Shown here one piece after another: positions 1-5,688 of a stretch of DNA of 6,977 nucleotides. This stretch comes from Candidatus Eiseniibacteriota bacterium (GTDB lineage: Bacteria > Joyebacterota > Joyebacteria > Joyebacterales > Joyebacteraceae). Both the position numbers and the translations under genes were made by a program. The stretch's first letter is position 1; each line of letters begins with the position of its first letter. The notes beneath the pieces are model-generated. The model had not been told where the DNA came from and did no database searches. It was given only the letters and a program-made list of their open reading frames with translations. The DNA lies in NCBI GenBank assembly GCA_030609605.1, contig JAUWBY010000121.1:1-6977 (forward strand). The letters run 5' to 3'.

Positions 1-2
1 CA

Positions 3-923
3 CCGGATTCCCTTATCGCTCGCGCGGGGCGGGAACTCGAAGCCGGCAGGCCGAGCGCGGCAGAGGCGCTCTACCTCAAGGTTCTCAAGATCGACGATGA
101 CGACCACCGCGCCGAGCATGGCCTGGCGATCGTCGGCCTGATGAGAGAAGACGCCGAGTTCGCCATCAAGCACGCTAGAAGAGCGGTCAAGCGCGATCGC
201 GGGAACTCGGAGTACCATCTGATGCTCGCGTACAGCTATGGGATGAAGGCGAGCGAGGGCGGGTTCAGAGCCATGTTCTATGGAGGGAAGTACAAGAGCG
301 AGTGCGAGAAGGCCGTCGAGTGCGACCCGGAGAACGTGAATGCGCACATAGGATTGCTCCAGTACTACGTGCACGCGCCGGGATTCGCCGGGGGAGGCAT
401 GGACAGAGCGGAAGCGACCGTGCGCACGATCGAGGACCTGGATGAGTACAGCGGATTCCGGGCCCGCGCAATCGTGGCCATGTCGCAGGGGGACAGCGAG
501 GCTGCTGAGGTCGCCTACCTGTCCGGCGCCAAGGTCGACACGACCAACGTGTGGGGCTGGAGGGCTCTCGGCCGGTTCTACATGCAGGAGGAACGGTACG
601 CCGACGCTATTCCTGTCGGCTGGCGCATCCTGCGGCTTGACCCGGAGAATGACGAAGCCATCTACACGCTGGCGACGGCGCAGCTCCTCCTAGGTGACGA
701 TATCCCGGCGGCCGAGCAGGCGTTCCTGGATCTCATCGCCCGCGGCGAGGAGATAGATGCGGGAATCCTCGCGTCGTCCCACTGGAGATTGGGTCTCGTC
801 TACATAGGACGAGGAGAGCGCGCGAAGGCTCGCATCGAGTGGGAGACGGCTCTCGAGATCGAGCCCGGCCACGAGGGCGCGTCCGACGAACTGAACGATC
901 TGCAACCGCACCGTTCGGAATAA
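3..923 (+). CDS. Tetratricopeptide-repeat protein, 5'-truncated by the window edge
   Basis: A helical-repeat protein, probably a protein-protein interaction scaffold; no catalytic motif is visible. The frame is open from position 3, with no ATG, GTG or TTG codon before the ATG at 141. The residues encoded before 141 are already TPR-like (alternating small and hydrophobic positions ending in LKID), so the gene should begin upstream of the window and 141 is unlikely to be the real start. At least 306 residues are visible. TPR-type units end in recognisable D-P-x-N or similar turns: AVECDPENVNAH near residues 104-115, LRLDPENDEA near 210-219, and ALEIEPGHEGA near 283-293. A less regular segment around residues 124-136 reads HAPGFAGGGMDRA. 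From memory, this resembles the APGxxGG motif of a group of bacterial TPR proteins. The gene ends with tandem in-frame stops (TAA TAG). Only 31 bases separate it from the transporter, so co-transcription is likely. TPR assignment is confident; role and location are unknown. Confidence 0.85.
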   Translation, partial: PDSLIARAGRELEAGRPSAAEALYLKVLKIDDDDHRAEHGLAIVGLMREDAEFAIKHARRAVKRDRGNSEYHLMLAYSYGMKASEGGFRAMFYGGKYKSECEKAVECDPENVNAHIGLLQYYVHAPGFAGGGMDRAEATVRTIEDLDEYSGFRARAIVAMSQGDSEAAEVAYLSGAKVDTTNVWGWRALGRFYMQEERYADAIPVGWRILRLDPENDEAIYTLATAQLLLGDDIPAAEQAFLDLIARGEEIDAGILASSHWRLGLVYIGRGERAKARIEWETALEIEPGHEGASDELNDLQPHRSE

Positions 924-944
924 TAGCAGTAGTGCTTGCGACAT

Positions 945-948
945 GGAG
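945..948 (+). promoter_or_regulatory. Ribosome binding site that favours the ATG at 955
   Basis: GGAG lies six bases before the ATG at 955. It overlaps the alternative in-frame ATG at 943, which has no purine-rich Shine-Dalgarno sequence in front of it. This makes 955 the better start for the transporter. The longer reading would add only four residues. Confidence 0.55.
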
Positions 949-954
949 ACAGAC

Positions 955-2889
955 ATGAACAATGGACGACGTCTGGGAGCCGATGCATACGGCGGCTGCA
1001 AGGGAGAGAACTACAAGCCCTACACGAGGCACGCGACCATTATCCCTGAGTTTACGCTCCGGTCCGTACTCATCGGTGCTCTGATCGGAATTGTGTTCGG
1101 CGCCGCCAACGCATATCTCGGCCTCAAGGTCGGCATGACGGTGTCAGCGTCCATTCCGGCAGCCGTCATCGCCATTGCGCTGAGCCGTTTCTTCCGTTCT
1201 CGGCCCACTGTGCTTGAGAACAACATGGTCCAGACTGTGGGCTCGGCCGGCGAATCCCTGGCAGCGGGCATTATCTTCACGATTCCGGCGCTCATAGTGC
1301 TCGGCTTCATGCCGGAGCTTTCGAAGATCTTCGCGCTGGCAGTTGTGGGAGGGCTTCTTGGCGTGCTCTTCATGATCCCACTTCGTCGTCATCTGATGAT
1401 AGGTGAGCACGGCAGACTGCCGTTCCCGGAGGGCACGGCGTGCGCGGAAGTGCTGGTGGCTGGCGACGCGGGAGGGTCGCGCGTTGGTCGGATTCTGGCG
1501 GGGTTGGGTATAGGTGCATCGTACAAGTTCCTAATGGATGGCCTGCGGCTCTGGCCTGATCGTCCTGTCTGGAATATCCGCGGAGTCGAGGGTGCTCAGA
1601 TGGGTGGTGAGGTAACGCCGGCGCTCCTGGGTGTCGGGTATGTCATTGGCCCTCGGATCTCAGGGATAATGCTCGCCGGCGGCGCCGTCGCGTGGCTCGT
1701 GCTCATCCCGATCATCAAGATGGTCGGGAACGGTCTGACCGAGCCGCTCTTCCCCGCGAGCGTTCCCATAGCAGAGATGGGTCCGGGCGAGATCTGGAAC
1801 AACTACATACGCTACATCGGGGCGGGGGCGGTCGCGTTCGGAGGGCTTGTCACGCTCATCAAGGCGATACCCACGATGGTCAGTTCGTTCGGCGCAGGTC
1901 TCAAGGAACTGCTGGGGCGTTCAGGAGGAGAGGCCGAGACCGTGAGGACTGCACGCGACCTTCCCACCAAGCTCGTGCTGTGGGGCGCGGTCCTCTTGGG
2001 AACAGTGGCTTGGCTTCTGCCTGCGATACCGGTCAATGCGCTAGGTGCGTTGCTCATAGTGGTCTTCAGTTTCTTCTTTGTAACCGTATCCTCCCGGATC
2101 GTCGGTCTGGTCGGCAGCAGCTCGAACCCTGCGTCGGGTATGACCATAGCGACACTTCTGGCGACGAGCCTCATCTTTCTGGGCATGGGGTGGACGGGGA
2201 AGGCCGGTATGGTCGGGGCCATCTCCGTCGGAGCCGTGGTATGCATCGCGATCTGTATCGCTTCCGACACGTCACAGGATCTGAAGACCGGTTTCCTGAT
2301 CGGAGCAACGCCTCGACGGCAGCAGATCGGAGAGATCATCGGCGTGTTGAGCTCGGCGCTTGCGATCGGCTGGATTGTCTTCTTCCTGCACCGCGCGTAC
2401 GGCATCGGGTCGGACAAGCTCCCGGCGCCGCAGGCCGTACTCATGTCCATGGTCGTGAAGGGTGTGCTCACTCAGTCGCTGCCCTGGACACTCGTCTTCA
2501 TCGGGGCATTCATGGCAGCGTGTGTCGAGCTGCTTGGCATTCCGTCATTGCCCTTCGCAGTGGGGCTCTACCTCCCGATCAGGCTGTCGACACCTATCAT
2601 GACGGGTGGTCTCGTAAGACTCATGGTGGAGCGCACGCGTGATGCGGAGAGGCGGCACGCTCGGCGCGAGCGAGGGGTCCTCTTCAGTTCAGGGCTCATT
2701 GCCGGCGGCGCACTGATGGGCATCGGGGTGGCTGCTCTGGTCAACGCAGGGCTTGATGAGTATGTCACGATCGGGCATGGCTGGGCCGGGAGGGCATCCG
2801 GACTCGTTGCCGCTCTACTCTTCGGTCTCCTGACGTTGACACTCCATCTATCGACCAGAGGGCGAGCTACGGATTCATCCGACAGCTAG
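955..2889 (+). CDS. OPT-family oligopeptide (or metal-chelate) transporter
   Basis: A polytopic inner-membrane carrier of the oligopeptide transporter (OPT) superfamily, bacterial type. Members of this superfamily move small peptides or metal-chelate complexes in symport with protons; the substrate here cannot be told from sequence. The product is 644 residues from the ATG at 955, within the usual bacterial range. Family blocks appear in order (numbered from 955): NAYLGLKVGMTVSASIPAA near 52-70, PEGTACAEVL near 158-167, GSSSNPASGMT near 387-397, SQDLKTGFLIGATPRRQQ near 440-457, and LPFAVGLYLPIRLSTPIMTG near 532-551. Many long hydrophobic stretches separated by short charged loops support over a dozen membrane segments. 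A basic stretch near 559-573 (ERTRDAERRHARRER) is a likely cytoplasmic loop. The gene appears intact, with no frameshift or missing family block. It follows the TPR gene closely, suggesting one transcript. No canonical intrinsic terminator is visible after the stop. Confidence 0.93.
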   Translation: MNNGRRLGADAYGGCKGENYKPYTRHATIIPEFTLRSVLIGALIGIVFGAANAYLGLKVGMTVSASIPAAVIAIALSRFFRSRPTVLENNMVQTVGSAGESLAAGIIFTIPALIVLGFMPELSKIFALAVVGGLLGVLFMIPLRRHLMIGEHGRLPFPEGTACAEVLVAGDAGGSRVGRILAGLGIGASYKFLMDGLRLWPDRPVWNIRGVEGAQMGGEVTPALLGVGYVIGPRISGIMLAGGAVAWLVLIPIIKMVGNGLTEPLFPASVPIAEMGPGEIWNNYIRYIGAGAVAFGGLVTLIKAIPTMVSSFGAGLKELLGRSGGEAETVRTARDLPTKLVLWGAVLLGTVAWLLPAIPVNALGALLIVVFSFFFVTVSSRIVGLVGSSSNPASGMTIATLLATSLIFLGMGWTGKAGMVGAISVGAVVCIAICIASDTSQDLKTGFLIGATPRRQQIGEIIGVLSSALAIGWIVFFLHRAYGIGSDKLPAPQAVLMSMVVKGVLTQSLPWTLVFIGAFMAACVELLGIPSLPFAVGLYLPIRLSTPIMTGGLVRLMVERTRDAERRHARRERGVLFSSGLIAGGALMGIGVAALVNAGLDEYVTIGHGWAGRASGLVAALLFGLLTLTLHLSTRGRATDSSDS

Positions 2890-2950
2890 GTGCGCATGGG
2901 CCATGGGATGGTCGGCTCCGCAATATGCAAACTATCTGGGAGAAAAGGCC

Positions 2951-2979
2951 TTGACGCGCGAGCAGAAGGTTTATACGTT
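2951..2979 (+). promoter_or_regulatory. Candidate sigma70-type promoter for the PhaR-domain / MFS-acyltransferase unit
   Basis: TTGACG at 2951-2956 is a near-consensus -35 box. Two -10 readings follow: TATACG at 2972-2977 (15-base spacer) or TACGTT at 2974-2979 (17-base spacer). The surrounding stretch is noticeably richer in A+T than the flanking genes. It lies in the largest intergenic gap of the window and faces the downstream genes. The transcription start would fall near 2984, leaving about 50 bases of leader. The -10 match is only partial and the host sigma factor is unknown. Confidence 0.45.
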
Positions 2980-3023
2980 TATGGTGCGTCGCACAAAAGC
3001 AACGAAACAAGCCGGGAGTGAGT

Positions 3024-3028
3024 GGGAG
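3024..3028 (+). promoter_or_regulatory. Ribosome binding site that favours a TTG start at 3034
   Basis: GGGAG is followed by a five-base spacer and TTG at 3034. The in-frame alternative, GTG at 3022, has its own GGGAG at 3014-3018 but only three bases away, and a stop codon (TGA at 3019-3021) lies directly before it. The TTG reading starts the protein at MRLILKY, which fits how short PhaR-domain proteins usually begin. Confidence 0.5.
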
Positions 3029-3033
3029 CCACA

Positions 3034-3351
3034 TTGAGACTCATCCTCAAGTACTCGAACAGGCGTCTCTATGATACGCATCAGGGAAGGGTCATCACCC
3101 TTCTCGAGCTTTCTGAACTCGTGCTCTCCGGCGAGGACGTTCATGTTGAACTCAAGGGAACGGGCGAGGATATTTCGGCCGTCACCATGATTCAAGCGAT
3201 CCTTGAGTATGTGAAGCGCCATCCGGATGACGAAGCCAGAGCTCAGCTGGCTGAACGGGTGCTTCTCGCGCTCCGCGGATCGCTTGAACACGGCCGCGAG
3301 TCCGCCGGCGATGCGGCAGATATCGAGAAGGCGGGAGTCAGGGCAATATGA
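3034..3351 (+). CDS. Short PhaR-type (PHA/PHB accumulation regulator) DNA-binding domain protein
   Basis: A probable transcriptional regulator. The N-terminal half matches, by its motif, the DNA-binding domain of the polyhydroxyalkanoate synthesis regulator PhaR (PHB_acc_N family). The hallmark block is LRLILKYSNRRLYDT at the very N-terminus, followed by VITLLELSELVLSGEDVHV near residues 20-38 and GEDISAVTMIQAILEYV near 44-60. The protein is 105 residues from the TTG start, shorter than proteobacterial PhaR, and lacks the C-terminal repeats that bind storage granules in that family. The tail (about residues 65-105) is charged and probably helical. The start could instead be GTG at 3022 (109 residues). 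The stop overlaps the next start as ATGA, so translational coupling with the transporter-acyltransferase gene is likely. No PHA synthase, phasin or depolymerase gene is in the window, so a role in PHA control is not supported locally. It may control its own unit, which has a candidate promoter just upstream. Confidence 0.85.
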   Translation: MRLILKYSNRRLYDTHQGRVITLLELSELVLSGEDVHVELKGTGEDISAVTMIQAILEYVKRHPDDEARAQLAERVLLALRGSLEHGRESAGDAADIEKAGVRAI

Positions 3352-5606
3352 CCGGCAGAGCGGGCAAGAGGAGAGGGTACGCGGAGCTCATCCGCAACAG
3401 GGACTTCACGCTGCTTTGGACGGGGTCGCTGGCATCTCAGATGGGCGACCATCTGAATCTGATGGCCCTGACCGCGCTGATCTTCGCAATCTCCGGTGGT
3501 GAGAAGACAAGCGGCCTTGAGTTCTCGAAGATCCTGCTTCTGGCCAGTGCGCCCGTTCTGTTCGTCGGTCCGATCTCGGGGGTCTATGCAGACCGGATCA
3601 GTCGTCGCACCCTGATGGTAGCGTCCGATTTCATACGGGCCGTGCTCGTCGCCGCGATTGCCCTGGTCTCAGATTCGATGGTGGCGGTGTATATCCTCAT
3701 GTTCCTCGTGTTCACCGTCACTCGGTTCTACCTGTCGGCCAAGTCGGCTGCACTTCCGCAGATCGTGAAGCATGACAACATCATGTCCGCCAACTCACTT
3801 TTGAACATTGCGGGTGTGGCTGCGATCATAATCGGTCCGGCCGGTGGAGGTCTTCTTGTGGAACGGTTCGGCTTCACAGTCGGGTTCTTTGCGGACTCAG
3901 CGACCTACGTTGCTTCAGGTGTCCTTGTCGCATTCATGACCTTGAGAGGCGTCTCGGGGATTGCAGCCGCGCGCGAGGAGGAACTGGCCGCTAGGAGAAG
4001 AATCGTCGGGGAGACAGCGCGTCACGCGCTTCACGCGCACAGCCGCGAGGAGTTTGCAGAAGACGCAGTCCGCATCGGCCACGAGCTTGCAGCTCCGATA
4101 GGAGAGGAAGTTGAGGTGATCAGTTCGGCCTACCAGCGACTGATCGCAGATCTCAAGGACGGCATCGCTCAGATGAAGGGGCGTGCGATAATCATCTACT
4201 CGACGATCTCCATATCGAGCCTCATGTTTGTCATCGGGTTCGTCATGGTAGCACTGCCCGTCCTTGTCAGGAACGAGTTCGCAATGGGGCCGGCGCAGCT
4301 CGGTATCCTGCTCTCGCTTGCCGGCGTGGGAATGCTCGTAGGATCCGTTCTCGTTGGACATTTCTTCTCACGCACACCACGTCGAGCCATCATCGCCTTG
4401 AGTTTCTTCCTCTGCGGTTCTGTTCTCATCGGAATCGCGCAGTCATCGACGATCATGCTTGTGTCAGTTGGTGTCTTCTTCGTGGGTGTCTTCGTAGCAC
4501 CGGCCATGATCACCTGTGATACAGTAGTGCATGAAACGATGCCGAGGGACAGTATCGGTAAGGCGTTCGGTTTTCGCGACATGTTGTCCAAAGCCGCGTT
4601 TGGAGTTGCCGGGATTCTGTCCGGTGTCATTGTGGACATCGTCGGCCCTCGATACCTCTTGGTTGCTGTGGGTCTTGTTTCGATGGGCTACGCTGGCATC
4701 TCGGTCTTTCTTCTTGCCGATACATCGAGACTCAATCTCCTGAACGCATATCCGCTTCTTCGCATGACTACAAGACTCGCGGCTGCATTGCCCCGGCGCA
4801 TCAGCTACTGGATCATCCTTCCTCTCTCCGATCTAGCCGCGTTCGCCCTGAAGACCAAGCGGAAGCATGCACAGGAAAACGCCGGGCACGTGCTCGGGAA
4901 GCCTCCGAACAGCAAGGAAGCGAAGGCGCTGGCCAAGAAGATGTTCAGAAGCTACGGGCGGTACTATGCGGATTTCTTTGGCCTGGGCGGTCGGCACAGA
5001 GGCAGTGTGAGCGACAGGGTCAGGTTTCGAGGACTCGAGCATCTTCAGGGAGCGCTCTGTGCCGGGAAGGGAGTCATCTTCGTCTCGGCTCATCTTGGGA
5101 GCTGGGACATGGGTGGAGCGGCTCTGGCGGATGCCGAGGGTCTGCCGGATCTATCGGCGATCGTCGAACCGGTCTCAGGAGACGCGTCTGAGAGTGCCGT
5201 CTCTTCCTTGCGGAAGCGCGGAGGGGTCAGCATCATTCGGCTGGGTCAGACGCTCAAGGTGTGGCGGGCTCTGAGGAGGAATGAGATTGTCTTCCTTCTG
5301 GGAGAGAGACTTGTTGGCGCCGACGGTGTCGACGTGATGTTCTTCGGGAAACGGACGATCCTGCCGAGAGGGGCGGCCTACCTTGCTCTGAGAAGCGGAG
5401 CGCCGATCGTTCCTGGTTTCTGCATTCGCAGATCTGATGGAAGCTATGACGTGTTCATTGAGGAACCAATCCTGACTAGTGCCGGTGATGATTTCGACGC
5501 CGCCGTAAGAACGTACACCCAACGACTCGCCGACGTCATCGAACGGTACATCGCGCGCTACCCGGATCAGTGGTGCATGTTGCAGCCGGTTTGGGCGCGG
5601 CGATGA
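3348..5606 (+). CDS. MFS transporter fused to a PatA/LpxL-type lipid acyltransferase
   Basis: A two-domain membrane protein of 752 residues. Residues about 20-456 form a 12-helix major facilitator; motif A is visible as GVYADRISRR at 78-87 after the second helix, and the overall look is of the MFS_3/LplT-like exporters and lysophospholipid flippases. The loop between helices 6 and 7 (about 198-278) is unusually long and charged. Residues about 473-752 form a LpxL/HtrB/PatA-superfamily acyltransferase: an N-terminal amphipathic region near 485-500, the catalytic motif AHLGSWD at 581-587 (His582, Asp587, HX4D), a GERLVGADGVDVMFFGKR block near 652-669, and PRGAAYLALRSGAPIVPGF near 673-691. In mycobacterial PatA an HX4D motif acylates phosphatidylinositol mannosides; LpxL-type enzymes usually have HX4E. 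No convincing internal start with a Shine-Dalgarno was found at the junction (ATG at 4764 lacks one), so the fusion looks genuine. It overlaps the PhaR-domain gene by ATGA. The likely role is acylating and translocating a lipid; the substrate is unknown. Confidence 0.88.
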   Translation: MTGRAGKRRGYAELIRNRDFTLLWTGSLASQMGDHLNLMALTALIFAISGGEKTSGLEFSKILLLASAPVLFVGPISGVYADRISRRTLMVASDFIRAVLVAAIALVSDSMVAVYILMFLVFTVTRFYLSAKSAALPQIVKHDNIMSANSLLNIAGVAAIIIGPAGGGLLVERFGFTVGFFADSATYVASGVLVAFMTLRGVSGIAAAREEELAARRRIVGETARHALHAHSREEFAEDAVRIGHELAAPIGEEVEVISSAYQRLIADLKDGIAQMKGRAIIIYSTISISSLMFVIGFVMVALPVLVRNEFAMGPAQLGILLSLAGVGMLVGSVLVGHFFSRTPRRAIIALSFFLCGSVLIGIAQSSTIMLVSVGVFFVGVFVAPAMITCDTVVHETMPRDSIGKAFGFRDMLSKAAFGVAGILSGVIVDIVGPRYLLVAVGLVSMGYAGISVFLLADTSRLNLLNAYPLLRMTTRLAAALPRRISYWIILPLSDLAAFALKTKRKHAQENAGHVLGKPPNSKEAKALAKKMFRSYGRYYADFFGLGGRHRGSVSDRVRFRGLEHLQGALCAGKGVIFVSAHLGSWDMGGAALADAEGLPDLSAIVEPVSGDASESAVSSLRKRGGVSIIRLGQTLKVWRALRRNEIVFLLGERLVGADGVDVMFFGKRTILPRGAAYLALRSGAPIVPGFCIRRSDGSYDVFIEEPILTSAGDDFDAAVRTYTQRLADVIERYIARYPDQWCMLQPVWARR

Positions 5607-5615
5607 CGGTGTGAG

Positions 5616-5642
5616 GGCGCAATGACGGCGCCGCATTGAGCC
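5616..5642 (+). repeat. Intercistronic inverted repeat, weak hairpin
   Basis: GGCGCAATG (5616-5624) pairs with CATTGAGCC (5634-5642) with one mismatch in nine. The nine-base loop contains the palindrome CGGCGCCG. It lies ten bases after the fusion gene's stop and before the glycosyltransferase. No run of T follows, so it is not a canonical intrinsic terminator. It could be an mRNA-stability or attenuation element, or chance in G+C-rich DNA. Confidence 0.3.
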
Positions 5643-5675
5643 GCAACCGGTGCGCCTGGGGCTCGCAGCACGATC

Positions 5676-5680
5676 AGAGG
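5676..5680 (+). promoter_or_regulatory. Ribosome binding site that favours a TTG start at 5689
   Basis: AGAGG is placed eight bases before TTG at 5689. Translation from there gives MKIGIVTSAFYPYPGGV, a typical N-terminus for a GT4 enzyme in which the first beta strand begins at once. The in-frame GTG at 5650 would add 13 residues with no family resemblance. Confidence 0.6.
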
Positions 5681-5688
5681 ATGAGACA

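Noticed and set aside
141..143. ATG at 141 as the start of the TPR gene
   Set aside because: The frame is open back to position 3 and encodes TPR-like sequence before 141, and no good Shine-Dalgarno sequence precedes the ATG. The gene most likely begins outside the window.
1812..2471. 219-residue minus-strand open frame inside the transporter gene
   Set aside because: It is antisense to a clear OPT coding sequence, its composition (rich in Pro, Thr, Arg and Ser) is that of a shadow frame, and it has no recognisable family motif.
1692..2642. 316-residue + strand open frame in an alternative frame of the transporter gene
   Set aside because: Arg-, His- and Gly-rich shadow of the OPT frame with no hydrophobic helices or known motif.
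2896..2906. Palindrome CATGGGCCATG after the transporter stop as a terminator or operator
   Set aside because: Arms of only five bases with a one-base centre and no T-run; too short to call.
2925..2954. Nine-codon open frame (MQTIWEKRP) in the intergenic gap
   Set aside because: No Shine-Dalgarno sequence, very short, and it ends inside the candidate -35 box.
2971..3291. 106-residue minus-strand frame opposite the PhaR-domain gene
   Set aside because: The opposite strand carries the unmistakable RRLYDT block, so this frame is a shadow.
4764..5606. Independent internal start for a free acyltransferase at ATG 4764
   Set aside because: No purine-rich ribosome binding site precedes it and the frame is continuous with the MFS domain, so a separate product is not supported.
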